NCBI GenBank assembly: GCA_009668225.1
Contig: WJYK01000002.1
Coordinates: 62,001-126,000, forward strand
Source: Enterobacteriaceae bacterium RIT693
GTDB taxonomy: Bacteria; Pseudomonadota; Gammaproteobacteria; Enterobacterales; Enterobacteriaceae
DNA length: 64,000 bases
Direction of reading: 5' to 3'
The notes beneath the pieces were generated by a model. The model was not told the origin of the DNA. It worked only from the letters and a program-made list of their open reading frames with translations, and did not search any database. Below, piece after piece: positions 44,765-53,691 of the stretch. The stretch's first letter is position 1; the number at the start of each line of letters is the position of its first letter. The translations under genes were made by a program, and so were the position numbers.

Positions 44765-45522
44765 TAAGCACGGCATTGCTCAGCCAGCACCCGTGCCAGT
44801 CCTGCCGGGTTCTCCCAGGACATGGAATGCCCGGCGCTCGGCACGATAGCCGTGGTAACGCCGGCCTGCTGGAAGGCGGTAAAATCCTCATCCGGCAAAG
44901 AGAGCTCCCCAAAAATAAGCGTTTTGGGGATTTTTAGCTGAGTAAACAGCTGATACCAGTCCGGCTCAATGCCGCTGACCAGGCTGCTGGCGGCACGCCA
45001 TGCTGCGCGGGGAGCGGTGTTCTGCAGGCAACCCGCCCAAGGATTATTTTCATTCGCCTTAATCGCTTTCCGGTAGCCATCGGCAACAAACTCGTCTTCG
45101 GTTTGCGCGGCAATCATGCGGCTGTACATCCCGCCGCCGATATGAAAATTAGGCTCCGACACCATCAGCCCGGCTATTTTCGCCGGCATTGAGGCCGCGA
45201 CTTCAATGGCGATGCTGCCGCCCATGCTGTGTCCGTAAAGAAAGAAGCGATTTAACCCCAAATGCTCCACCAGCTCACCCACGACTTTTGCCTGCTCGCG
45301 GGTGCTGTAGCCGTAATCCTGAGGCCTGTCACTGTACCCGCTGCCGGGCAAGTCGATAAGGATGCTGCGGCGAGAACTCCAGGCAGGATCGCTGACGACC
45401 CGAGGATATTCATAAGAGGATGCACAGCCGAGGCCATGAATGAAGAACAGCGGCACACCTCCGCCGGGTAAATCCAGATAACGCACGCGGCATTGCGCCG
45501 TGGTGGAGAAGAAGTTTTGCAT
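44764..45522 (-). CDS. Alpha/beta-fold hydrolase
   Basis: 252 aa from the ATG at 45522, six nt after AAGGGA; an ATG two codons earlier is too close. Nucleophile elbow GHSMGGS near residue 99, oxyanion HGLG at ~30, and a C-terminal AGHSMSWENP with the catalytic histidine. Small esterase/haloalkane dehalogenase-like enzyme; substrate unknown. Confidence 0.87.
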   Translation of the reverse strand: MQNFFSTTAQCRVRYLDLPGGGVPLFFIHGLGCASSYEYPRVVSDPAWSSRRSILIDLPGSGYSDRPQDYGYSTREQAKVVGELVEHLGLNRFFLYGHSMGGSIAIEVAASMPAKIAGLMVSEPNFHIGGGMYSRMIAAQTEDEFVADGYRKAIKANENNPWAGCLQNTAPRAAWRAASSLVSGIEPDWYQLFTQLKIPKTLIFGELSLPDEDFTAFQQAGVTTAIVPSAGHSMSWENPAGLARVLAEQCRA

Positions 45523-45664
45523 CAACATTCCCTTTTCTTACAATAACTGTGTTTATATACAGTATACCGTATTTTCCTGCCACTCCTTTCTCTAAAATGC
45601 CCCGGCCCGCATGGCATTATTGGCTTGCTCCTTCGCCGGTGCGACAAAGGAGCAAGGGCAGAGA

Positions 45665-47002
45665 TTACTTCACCGGCTCTGGCAGCTTGATCACCCAGAT
45701 GTCGTTTTGTGATTCAGGTTTTTCCAGCGGTTTGAGCACGATTTTTGTCGCCACTTCAGCGCCGTCTTTCAGCAGGTGGCCTTTACCGTCAACCTGGTAG
45801 TCTTCGGCGTTCTCCAGCACAGCCTGCAGGCCAAAATCGTTGTCGTTGATAACGGCAATCGTCTGGCTATCAATCAGCGCCATACCTTCGGCTTTTTCCT
45901 GCTGCCAGCCCAGCTTGCGCAGGTCGACGATCTCTTTTTTGCTCGCCAGCTTGATGCCGCGCGCCTTCAGTTGCTCAGCGTCATCAAACTCAGGGGCTTT
46001 TTCCTTATCAAAACTGGCCAGGTCGGACGCGCCGTTCAGATCGACAACGTACACCAGATTACGCATCTGCTTGTTTTTGTCGCCGCCTTGCTCAATCAGC
46101 AACAGACGGTGATTATCCAGCGCCACGATGTCGCCAATTTTGGCATCTTTGGCTTTTTTATAAACGTCCACGTCAATCGGGTAGCCGTACATTTCAGTTT
46201 TACCGGTCGCCGGATCAAGGCTCACCAGGCGGGTAAACTGCGCGCTGTTTTTAGTTTTGCCGTCAATATCCAGCGTGCTTTGCACCGCGGCAATAATACG
46301 GCCATCCGGCATACGGGTTATGCCTTCGAACCCACGGTTAGGCTGGCGCCATTTGACAATATTTGGCAATCCGTCCGCCACGCCCTGTTCACCGTGCTCA
46401 GCCTGCGGGCCATATTTTTTCAGGATTTTACCGTCTGCATCGACATGGATAACGAACGGACCGTACTCGTCGCACAGCCAGTAACCGCCCTTGCCGTCCG
46501 GCGTTACGCCTTCGGTATCCAGCCCGCGCTTGTCGCTCTTCAACTGCTGGAGCGTATCGCTCAACGCAATTTCATTGGTGGCGCCAATCAGCCCTTCCGG
46601 CAGCGGCAGCCCGCTAATTGGCCCTTGCTCGTCATGCAGCGGCTTCGCGTCGATAGCTTCGGCTTTGCCGTTGCTAACGCGGATGGTCATCAGCAGCGGC
46701 GTGAAGTCAGGGTTTGCAAAAATCTTGGACTCTTTTTTCCCTGCTTTCGGCGAGTCGGCGTTTGGCCCGCGATCCGTCACGGTGGTAAAGATCAGGTCGT
46801 CGCCCTGCTTGCCCATAAAGGTCAGGCCGGAACCTACGCCTACCGGCAATCCATGAGGGAAGTTAGCGGCGTATTCTCCTTTGTAGGTCACGCTGTCCCC
46901 CTGAGGGAACGTGACAATGTAACGTTCGACCTGCGCATCCGCAGCGTGAACAGCCAGAGGGAAAACGGTACTGCAAAGTAAGGCAAGTGTTTTTAATTTC
47001 AT
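45665..47002 (-). CDS. Phytase-like esterase, exported
   Basis: 445 aa with a signal peptide (MKLKTLALLCSTVFPLAVHA) and the 'esterase-like activity of phytase' beta-propeller-type domain (GVTPDGKGGYWLCDEYGPFVIHVD, RGFEGITRMPDGRIIAAVQS, AEGMALIDSQTIAVINDNDFG). Periplasmic; would cleave phosphate or carboxyl esters. A stem-loop lies at 45630-45651 past the stop but has no T-run. Confidence 0.85.
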   Translation of the reverse strand: MKLKTLALLCSTVFPLAVHAADAQVERYIVTFPQGDSVTYKGEYAANFPHGLPVGVGSGLTFMGKQGDDLIFTTVTDRGPNADSPKAGKKESKIFANPDFTPLLMTIRVSNGKAEAIDAKPLHDEQGPISGLPLPEGLIGATNEIALSDTLQQLKSDKRGLDTEGVTPDGKGGYWLCDEYGPFVIHVDADGKILKKYGPQAEHGEQGVADGLPNIVKWRQPNRGFEGITRMPDGRIIAAVQSTLDIDGKTKNSAQFTRLVSLDPATGKTEMYGYPIDVDVYKKAKDAKIGDIVALDNHRLLLIEQGGDKNKQMRNLVYVVDLNGASDLASFDKEKAPEFDDAEQLKARGIKLASKKEIVDLRKLGWQQEKAEGMALIDSQTIAVINDNDFGLQAVLENAEDYQVDGKGHLLKDGAEVATKIVLKPLEKPESQNDIWVIKLPEPVK

Positions 47003-47095
47003 GGTTTTTATACATATCGATGGTTGAGGTACCGGAGTTATAAAATAGCCAGATGACAGTAAGATTACACTTTGTGCTCTATATTCGCCGTTCGG

Positions 47096-47122
47096 TAAAT
47101 ATCCCCTTCGCGCTGCCGATAA
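47096..47122 (+). promoter_or_regulatory. FliA (sigma-28) promoter for chemoreceptor
   Basis: TAAATATC, 11 nt, then GCCGATAA: the -10 is a perfect match to the flagellar sigma-28 consensus and the -35 keeps TAAA. It lies 74 bp upstream of the receptor start codon. Confidence 0.8.
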
Positions 47123-47196
47123 CCTTACAGCCAGCAGTGTTGAACCTCTTAGCGGCTGGCTGGGATGAGAATAATTTACCGATTTAAGGATGTACT

Positions 47197-48735
47197 ATGT
47201 CAGTCAGGCGTTTTTCGATTTTGGTTTTCAGCACGCTATTGTTTATTTTTCTCGCCAGTACGGCGTCCAACATTTGGTCCCTTACCCGCAGCAATCACGC
47301 CCTCAATGACGTAAACAGTGAAATCCGCGTCGTGTTATCCGTAATTGACCCGATTAACCACAGCCGCACGATGCGCGTTCGCGCCATGCAGGCGATTCAG
47401 GAGATGGAGTCAGGCAACGCCACGCAGGCAAGCCAGAGTCTGGAAGGCGCAAAGGAAGCGCTGGGCAAAGCTGACTCAAGTTTCCAGGCTTACCTTGCGG
47501 CGGTGAAGCAGCCCGGAGAACAGGCGCTGGCGGATGAGTATAAAGCCGCCTGGCTTGCCTATCGTGACGGTGGCCTGCAGCTCCTGCTGGACGCCGCCAA
47601 AGCCAATGACAAAACCCGCAGCGCTGAACTGGTCACGGCCACCATCCCGGCGCTCGATCGCGGGTTCGAAATCACGCTGGATAAGCTGCTGGCGTTCAGA
47701 GAACAGCACGCGCATCAGCTAAATGAGGACGCACAGCAAGGCTTCCATTCCAGCTTTGTTGCCATCGGCCTGTTTGCCGCGCTGTTTATCGCTATTCTCG
47801 CCGCCGTGTTTATTTTGCTGAAGGTTCGAGTTCTTAAAGAGCTGGATACCGCGAAGTCACACTGCGCTGAAATCGCCAACGGCCTGCTGCATCACTCGAT
47901 TGATATCAAATCCAATGATGAAATCGGCCAGATGATGCACAGCCTTGAGCAAATGCGCCTGTCGCTTACCGACATCATTGGCCAGGTGCGTGAGTCCAGT
48001 ACCACCGTGGCTTATGCCGCAGAAGAGATAGCGGCAGGCAATACCGACCTGTCTGCCCGCACCGAAGAACAAGCGGCCTCTCTGGGCGAAACGGCGGCCA
48101 GCATGGAGCAGCTTACCGTCACGGTTAAACGAACGTCAGAAAGCTCGCATCAGGCCAATACGCTGGCTAACGGTATGCGCGCGGCGGCGAGCGAAGGTCA
48201 ACAGATTGTCGACCAGGTGATCGGCTCCATGCGCAATATTGAAACCAGCTCGGGCAAAATCGACAGTATTATTTCCATCATCGAAGACATCGCTTTCCAG
48301 ACCAATATTCTTGCCCTTAACGCGGCGGTAGAAGCCGCACGAGCCGGAGAGCAAGGCCGTGGCTTCGCGGTGGTTGCCTCCGAGGTGCGCAACCTTGCGC
48401 AGCGCTCCTCCGTGGCGGCAAAAGAGATTAAAGATCTGATTGAGCTGTCCGGCCAGCAGGTTATCAACGGCAGCGAGCTGGTTAACCGCGCGGGGGAAAG
48501 CATGAAGCGCATCTCATATTCCATAACGCAAGTCACCACGCTAATGGCGGAAATTGCCGTGTCTACCGACGAGCAAAGCCGCGGCATCGAGCAAATTAAC
48601 CAGGCCGTGCTGCAAATGGATGTGGTTACGCAGCAAAACGCCGCGCTGGTTGAGCAAGCTTCTGCCGCCGCGCTTTCTCTGAAGGATCAGTCTCAGCGGC
48701 TCAACGAAGCCGTCTCGGTGTTCAAACTCGCCTGA
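47197..48735 (+). CDS. Methyl-accepting chemotaxis protein (Tsr/Tar type)
   Basis: 512 aa: membrane helix 1 (~7-29), a periplasmic four-helix-type sensor (~30-187), helix 2 (~188-210), HAMP, and the canonical hairpin DIAFQTNILALNAAVEAARA. The C-terminus ends VFKLA, so there is no NWETF-type pentapeptide. The FliA-type promoter ties it to the flagellar regulon. Ligand unknown. Confidence 0.93.
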   Translation: MSVRRFSILVFSTLLFIFLASTASNIWSLTRSNHALNDVNSEIRVVLSVIDPINHSRTMRVRAMQAIQEMESGNATQASQSLEGAKEALGKADSSFQAYLAAVKQPGEQALADEYKAAWLAYRDGGLQLLLDAAKANDKTRSAELVTATIPALDRGFEITLDKLLAFREQHAHQLNEDAQQGFHSSFVAIGLFAALFIAILAAVFILLKVRVLKELDTAKSHCAEIANGLLHHSIDIKSNDEIGQMMHSLEQMRLSLTDIIGQVRESSTTVAYAAEEIAAGNTDLSARTEEQAASLGETAASMEQLTVTVKRTSESSHQANTLANGMRAAASEGQQIVDQVIGSMRNIETSSGKIDSIISIIEDIAFQTNILALNAAVEAARAGEQGRGFAVVASEVRNLAQRSSVAAKEIKDLIELSGQQVINGSELVNRAGESMKRISYSITQVTTLMAEIAVSTDEQSRGIEQINQAVLQMDVVTQQNAALVEQASAAALSLKDQSQRLNEAVSVFKLA

Positions 48736-48744
48736 TAGCCTCTT

Positions 48745-48780
48745 CAGGCCACCTTCCGCCGTTCTGAGGTGGCCTGTTGT
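48745..48780 (+). terminator. Terminator after the second chemoreceptor
   Basis: CAGGCCACCT (48745-48754) pairs with AGGTGGCCTG (48767-48776), loop 12 nt, followed by TTGTTAAGGTTTTG. Confidence 0.7.
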
Positions 48781-48862
48781 TAAGGTTTTGTAGTGATAAA
48801 TGTTGATCTGCGTCACGGTCTGCCGTTAAATAAAGGCTCTTGTTACTATTCTGTTACTCATC

Positions 48863-49780
48863 ATGATCGTTCGCCCGCATCAACACTGGTTGGCTCGCCT
48901 GTTCGTCTGGCACGGCTCGGTATTGGAAAAAATTTATTCCCGCCTGCTGCTGAATCTTGCTCTTTCGATTAGCGTTATTTTCTTTCTGCCGTGGTATGAA
49001 ACCCTCGGGATAAAGCTCACCATCGCGCCGTTCAGCATCCTCGGCGTGGCCATCGCTATTTTCCTCGGGTTCCGCAACAGCGCCTGTTACGCGCGTTTTA
49101 ACGAAGCGCGTTTGCTGTGGGGGCAACTGGCTATCACCTCCCGCTCTTTGCTGCGAGAAGTGAAAACGCTGACGGGCGACCAGCCTGAAGCCGTGCAGCA
49201 TTTTGTGAATTTGCAGGTGGCCTTCTGCCACAGCCTGCGTATGACGTTGCGCAAAAAGCCGCAGCAGGAAACGCTTAGCCGCTACCTGCGCCCGCAAGAT
49301 CTGGCCTGGGTCAGCGAAAGCCACGCCCCGTGCAACCGTATTCTGATGCTGATGGGAAGCTGGCTGAACCAGCAGCGCGAACGAGGCGTTATTTCTGACG
49401 TGCTGTGGCGCAGCCTGGACAATCATCTGAACGAGCTGTCGACGGTTTCCGGCGGCTGCGAACGTATTATTTCTACCCCAATGCCGTTCGCCTATAGCCT
49501 TATCCAGCACCGCACGGTGTATATTTTCTGCATCATGCTGCCGTTTGCTCTGGTGACCGACCTGCACTACATGACGCCGTTTGTTTCGGTGTTCGTCTCC
49601 TACACCTTTATCTCTCTCGACTCGCTGGCCGAAGAGCTGGAAGATCCGTTTGGTACCGAGGATAACGATCTGCCGCTGGATGCGATTTGCGTGGCGATTG
49701 AGCGTGATTTGCGGGATATGAACGACGAGGCGGAAAAACCCGAGGCGCTGAAGCCTAACCGGCATTATCGGTTGAGCTAG
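48863..49780 (+). CDS. yneE: Bestrophin-family channel YneE
   Basis: 305 aa, near the length of E. coli YneE (304), with the bestrophin core: four membrane helices, the LGFRNSACYARFNEAR segment and SLAEELEDPFGTEDNDLPLD near the C-terminus. A pentameric ion channel of the inner membrane. An equally long open frame on the opposite strand is a shadow. In K-12 yneE is next to tam; here tam is 10 kb away. Confidence 0.92.
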   Translation: MIVRPHQHWLARLFVWHGSVLEKIYSRLLLNLALSISVIFFLPWYETLGIKLTIAPFSILGVAIAIFLGFRNSACYARFNEARLLWGQLAITSRSLLREVKTLTGDQPEAVQHFVNLQVAFCHSLRMTLRKKPQQETLSRYLRPQDLAWVSESHAPCNRILMLMGSWLNQQRERGVISDVLWRSLDNHLNELSTVSGGCERIISTPMPFAYSLIQHRTVYIFCIMLPFALVTDLHYMTPFVSVFVSYTFISLDSLAEELEDPFGTEDNDLPLDAICVAIERDLRDMNDEAEKPEALKPNRHYRLS

Positions 49781-50092
49781 ATTACCCATTTCAGGGTCGA
49801 TTGCTCATATTCAACCAACGTGCACCGATGTCATTCTGAAATACATCAGTGCACGCCATTTCTGGTTTTGCTTTTCTATAACGCAGTGCCACAGGGCATT
49901 AGCTATTTATCCGGCGGCACACTGACATCGCGATCGGTGAAAATGTCCCTCAGGCCAAATTTAAAAGTTAATCCGAATATCTACTCTGACCAGACAACCC
50001 CCCCACCAACCCAGTTAATTTAGGTTAAGTCACACTCAACATACTGATATACTGCGCTGGTTTTTTGCCCATACTAATCATGTGGAATTGAT
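49781..50092. other. Gene-free stretch with a possible gene remnant
   Basis: Holds an inverted repeat at 49820-49854 (GTGCAC-c-GATGT / ACATC-a-GTGCAC), perhaps the yneE terminator. On the minus strand 49903-49980 encodes a protein-like tail (IFGLTFKFGLRDIFTDRDV, then SVPPDK and a stop), preceded by an in-frame TAG at 49981-49983. It may be the decayed 3' end of a lost gene; I do not recognise the family. Confidence 0.35.
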
Positions 50093-50299
50093 GTGAGGCA
50101 ATATACGACCACGTTAAGCCCGGAGTTTAAAGCATTCCCGGAGCCACCTGTTACCGATCTATACCAGGTTGTCGTGAAGAGGCGTCTATGGCGCAATGAT
50201 GACCGGATTATCAGTCTTCCTCAGAGCAGCGAGAAAATATTTCAGCGGCAAAGTGCTCCTGAACCAGAAGGCTTTTTGTGTTTACCGCAGACCTGCTAA
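50093..50299 (+). CDS. Small ORF upstream of the PAAR effector, uncertain
   Basis: 68 codons from GTG, ending 9 nt before the PAAR gene. The peptide (RQYTTTLSPEFKAFPEPP...) looks moderately protein-like but matches nothing I know, and no good ribosome site precedes it. It may be a remnant or a non-coding frame. Confidence 0.3.
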   Translation: MRQYTTTLSPEFKAFPEPPVTDLYQVVVKRRLWRNDDRIISLPQSSEKIFQRQSAPEPEGFLCLPQTC

Positions 50300-50308
50300 G
50301 GACAGCAT

Positions 50309-52027
50309 ATGGCAATGGGCTATTATCTTCGCGTTGGCGATAAAACTACCTGTGGCGGGCAGATCCTGTCGGGCGATCCCACCTTCACCTGGTACGGTGT
50401 TGCTACCGCACTGGAAGGCAGCGTGGTGTCCTGCGGCGAGAACCCCGGCGTTTCCTATAAAATCCTCGGTGGAACGTTGGACACCTGGGATGAGGGACGT
50501 TCACTAGCCGGGACGCTGGACAGCGTCAGTTCATGCCCGTGTCGGGCCAGATTCATTCCCTCCATTTTTGATTGCTATGAAAAAGTCTCTGCCACCGCGG
50601 CACGAGCCTCTCTCGCCCCTGTGCCCGGCGTTTCTCAGTTCGGACAGACGCCCAAACGTGAAGAAGAGCCGGAGCAGCACGCGCAGGCGGCAAAGAAAAA
50701 GAAACGTGAAATCACCCTGACCATCGGCGTATTTTTCGACGGTACGGGCAACAACGCCATTAACAGCGGCGAGCGTCAGAGAGCCTGCTCCGGGGAGCAG
50801 TTCAATATGAGCGACGGTGACGTGGCGTCGGCTCAGGCGCAGTGTGTTCAGTTGCAGCACGGTTATGGTGGTACGGCAGCCGGGAGCCATCTGGGCTATT
50901 ACACCAACGTGCACTGGCTTTATACTCTTTATAGGACCAGTTTCCCAGAAGGTGGAATGCATGGACAGAATGCAATCTATATCGAAGGCATCGGCACCGA
51001 AAACGGCAAAGGCGATGATACCTGGGGAATGGCCTCCGGCTCCGGCGATACGGGCGTGGTAAGTAAAACGGATAAGGCAGTAGCCGGGCTGGCTTCTTCC
51101 ATTAAAAATTATCTGGAGAAGCCATCTGAAACCCGTGTTGATAAAGTTATAGAATTGCAGTTTGATATTTTCGGTTTCAGCCGGGGGGCTGCGGCGGCGC
51201 GGCATTTTGCTAACCGGGTATTCAGCCAGGACAGCGCGATTATTGCGGCGATTAAAGCCGGGCTGGGTGACGTTGAATTCTCTGGTAAACCGGGCGGTAA
51301 AACCCGTTTTCTGGGGATATTTGATACGGTGGCGGCGATGGGAACCCCAGCCAACGGCCTGAATCCACACAGCGCCGATACCGGGGCGGCTAATATTGTG
51401 CTGCGCCCAGGCGTGGCTGAAAAGGTATTTCACATCACCGCCCAGCATGAATGCCGCTTTAACTTCGCCCTGAACAGCGTGAAACCCGCCTGGCCTGAGC
51501 TGGCCCTGCCGGGCGTACACTCTGATATTGGCGGCGGCTACAACCCCGAAGAGCACGAAGCCTTTTTCCTTAGCCGCCCGCAGTTTGAGACGGTGCCGCT
51601 TTCTGTGGCCGATGAAAATACCCTCACCTATCAGCAGACTAGCACTCAGCTTCAGATAATGGATACATATCCGGCTATAGCCCCTGTCTTGCAGGCGGTG
51701 GAAGTCGAAATTCACGCCTGGCATGACAGCCGCATGCCTGCCGATCGCTATGGAACGCCGCAAAAACGCGCCGGCGCCGCGCTGGTTATTGACCGTAAAA
51801 CGCGTAACGACTGGTCAAAAGTGGTGCTGCGGGTAATGCTGGATGCGGCACAGGAGGCTGGGGTTATATTTGATCCTATCCGGGATACAAATTTGGGACT
51901 AAGAATTCCAACAGAACTTAACGGCCTGTGTGATAAAGCGCTTACAATGGGGCGGGCAGTCCGTACCCGGCTTCTCCACGCCGGAAATGATTGCGCTGGC
52001 AGAAAAATACATTCACTGCTCGGCTAA
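50309..52027 (+). CDS. PAAR-Tle1 (DUF2235) type VI lipase effector, frameshifted
   Basis: 572 codons from ATG 50309 (AAGGA upstream). Residues ~1-95 form a PAAR-like spike-tip domain (RVGDKTTCGGQILSGDP..., two GxxxSCGENPG-like repeats). Residues ~135-500 form a DUF2235 alpha/beta hydrolase: FFDGTGNN near 141, nucleophile elbow GFSRGAA near 288 and catalytic-type aspartate in HSDIGGGY near 405. It would be loaded on a VgrG spike and degrade phospholipids in a target cell. The family C-terminus is found in the +1 frame, so this frame ends early in unrelated sequence (RTRLLHAGND...). Confidence 0.85.
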   Translation: MAMGYYLRVGDKTTCGGQILSGDPTFTWYGVATALEGSVVSCGENPGVSYKILGGTLDTWDEGRSLAGTLDSVSSCPCRARFIPSIFDCYEKVSATAARASLAPVPGVSQFGQTPKREEEPEQHAQAAKKKKREITLTIGVFFDGTGNNAINSGERQRACSGEQFNMSDGDVASAQAQCVQLQHGYGGTAAGSHLGYYTNVHWLYTLYRTSFPEGGMHGQNAIYIEGIGTENGKGDDTWGMASGSGDTGVVSKTDKAVAGLASSIKNYLEKPSETRVDKVIELQFDIFGFSRGAAAARHFANRVFSQDSAIIAAIKAGLGDVEFSGKPGGKTRFLGIFDTVAAMGTPANGLNPHSADTGAANIVLRPGVAEKVFHITAQHECRFNFALNSVKPAWPELALPGVHSDIGGGYNPEEHEAFFLSRPQFETVPLSVADENTLTYQQTSTQLQIMDTYPAIAPVLQAVEVEIHAWHDSRMPADRYGTPQKRAGAALVIDRKTRNDWSKVVLRVMLDAAQEAGVIFDPIRDTNLGLRIPTELNGLCDKALTMGRAVRTRLLHAGNDCAGRKIHSLLG

Positions 52028-52169
52028 CTGGAATAACGTAGAAAGGAATAAACAGGGTTCGATCGCTGGCGCGGTGAAACCCGCAAAACTGTTAACCTTC
52101 ACCAATCGCCCTGATGAACGCTGGCAGCGCACAATTTACGATATGGACGGAAATAAAACATGGAAATAA
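51930..52169 (+). pseudogene. Out-of-frame C-terminus of the Tle1 effector
   Basis: This +1 frame encodes PGFSTPEMIALAEKYIHCSA, then NWNNVERNKQG and VNRPDERWQRTIYDMDG-like sequence, the usual end of DUF2235 effectors. Its stop (52169) overlaps the immunity gene start (52160), as expected for an intact pair. A one-base gain near 51945-51970, in or near the GGGGCGGG run, would separate the frames. Confidence 0.75.
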
Positions 52170-52825
52170 AACGTCTGGCCGGACTTATTTCGCTGCTGAC
52201 GCTGACGGCCTGCCACAGCGCAGGCCAGTCGGGTGCCGCCCCCGCGAAAAGCGATGCCCCCACCGAATGGAAATTTAATTTTTTCACCCCCAAAGCCCTG
52301 CCTGCGATGGTGACCTTTGCCGTTGTGCTGGATGAGTCAGGAGAATGGGTGTCACGGTACGTGACCTTGAACAGCACGCCCGCGATGAGCAAGGTTGTCG
52401 GAGAGTGGAACGATACTTCACGTGCCCCCAGCGGGCACTGGAATCGCGTGAAGTACCCGCCCCGCCACATTTTTTTCTGCTGGGATTCCATCATTGATAA
52501 AAAAGTGTATGAAACCCGGATTACCTTCTCGGCGGCTGACATTGAGAAGATGAAGCAGCCTAGCAAATATAAAGACCACAGCGGTAACGTCGCCTATTAC
52601 GACAGCATACAAATTGGTCTGGCGCCGGGCGGTAAAGTTGCCGTCTGGCTGGACGGGATCGGGTTTGAGCCTAATTACCGCATTACGCCCTCGGCGTTAA
52701 CCACCCTTTCCGGAGACAAACTGGAGATTTGTAAGGGAGTGACAAAGAGCGATTTCTCTTATGGATACGATAAAGACATAAAAGATTTTATAAAAGGTAA
52801 AACCTATCCTTATGGCTCATGGTAG
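52160..52825 (+). CDS. DUF2931 lipoprotein, Tle immunity protein
   Basis: 221 aa with a lipoprotein signal (MEIKRLAGLISLLTLTAC, lipobox LTAC). DUF2931 proteins are cognate immunity proteins of Tle-type lipase effectors and act in the periplasm. It overlaps the effector stop by 10 nt, so translation would be coupled. Confidence 0.85.
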   Translation: MEIKRLAGLISLLTLTACHSAGQSGAAPAKSDAPTEWKFNFFTPKALPAMVTFAVVLDESGEWVSRYVTLNSTPAMSKVVGEWNDTSRAPSGHWNRVKYPPRHIFFCWDSIIDKKVYETRITFSAADIEKMKQPSKYKDHSGNVAYYDSIQIGLAPGGKVAVWLDGIGFEPNYRITPSALTTLSGDKLEICKGVTKSDFSYGYDKDIKDFIKGKTYPYGSW

Positions 52826-52846
52826 CCATGGTGCATAAGTAGCTCC

Positions 52847-52901
52847 GGCAGCGCACAATCTACGATATGGACGGAAACAAAATATGGAAATAAAACGTCT
52901 G
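52847..52901 (+). repeat. Remnant of a second effector/immunity junction
   Basis: Matches 52123-52177 with three base differences: the effector end (QRTIYDMDGN) and the first codons of the immunity gene (MEIKRL). Similarity stops there, so it is the stub of a duplicated, then deleted, immunity unit. Confidence 0.75.
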
Positions 52902-52935
52902 CCCCGGCCACCCTGTCAGTGAGGAGTTGTGACCG

Positions 52936-53616
52936 TCAAAACGCCACTCCAAATATCCCCGCCAGCTTGCGTTTGCCGCTCTCGGAGACGTGCAGCTCGC
53001 GGCTGACTAAATCCCGCCGCATCCACCCTTTTTGCTCACAGGCGTGCAGCAACGCTTTCCCTAGCTGTCCGCCCAGGTGTTCACGCCTTTCGCTCCAGTC
53101 CAGGCAGCCGCAGGCATAGCGACGGCGGGATGAACCGGCCTCCGCGCTTACCCCAAGAAGCAACAGCTGCTCTTTACCGTGAGCGGTGACCGCGTACTCT
53201 TCACCTTCCAGCCAGTTAAGACGAAACAGCGCGTCGTGCAGCGCCACCGCAATTTCACCCGCCATATGGTCGTAGCAGGTTCTGGCGTAGCGAAGGTTGC
53301 TGGGCGTTTTAGTGCGAAATGCGGCGTCATCGCGGCCAACCAGCCCCATTAATCCTTCCAGCGCACCGGCGATTTGGCTGCTGTAAAGCCGATAGTAGCG
53401 GTGCCGCCCCTGCTGTACGCAGGCAATAAGCGATTGCTCCATCAGCTTTGCCAGATGGCTACTGGCGGTCGATGGCGCCACATCAGCCATAATGCTTAAT
53501 TCGGTTGCGGTCCATGCCCGGCCATCCATGAGTGCACAAAGCATGCTGGCACGGGTTTTATCTGCAATGGCGGCTGCAACGCCGGCAAGGCGGGATTCCA
53601 GAAAATGTGTTTCCAT
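52936..53616 (-). CDS. ArsR-type helix-turn-helix regulator
   Basis: 226 aa from ATG 53616 (METHFLESRLAGVAAAIADK); the frame is open to 53733 but overlaps the divergent gene. The N-terminal winged helix (ATELSIMADVAPSTASSHLAKLMEQSLI..GRHRYYRL) is ArsR-like, followed by a 130 residue C-terminal domain containing YACGCLDW. Divergent from the monooxygenase-exporter pair and probably its regulator. Confidence 0.87.
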   Translation of the reverse strand: METHFLESRLAGVAAAIADKTRASMLCALMDGRAWTATELSIMADVAPSTASSHLAKLMEQSLIACVQQGRHRYYRLYSSQIAGALEGLMGLVGRDDAAFRTKTPSNLRYARTCYDHMAGEIAVALHDALFRLNWLEGEEYAVTAHGKEQLLLLGVSAEAGSSRRRYACGCLDWSERREHLGGQLGKALLHACEQKGWMRRDLVSRELHVSESGKRKLAGIFGVAF

Positions 53617-53691
53617 ATTTCGATGCTCAGCGAAGCGTCCTGTCTGACGATGAATTAGGGTTAGCAGGAGATAACCATAAGGAGCAACCTG

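Noticed and set aside
45630-45651. TTGCTCCTT / AAGGAGCAA stem between two minus-strand genes
   Set aside because: Nine bp stem but no T-run on either strand and a 12 nt loop; not called as a terminator.
45776-46981. 401-codon plus-strand frame opposite the phytase-like gene
   Set aside because: Antisense to a gene with a signal peptide and family motifs; no domain character.
48854-49789. 311-codon minus-strand frame opposite yneE
   Set aside because: Slightly longer than yneE, but yneE matches the bestrophin family throughout and the opposite frame matches nothing.
50531-51763. 410-codon minus-strand frame opposite the Tle1 effector
   Set aside because: Antisense to PAAR and DUF2235 motifs; arginine/histidine-rich shadow.
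51940-51975. Programmed ribosomal frameshift in the effector gene
   Set aside because: No slippery heptamer followed by a clear stem-loop was visible; an indel or read error is simpler.
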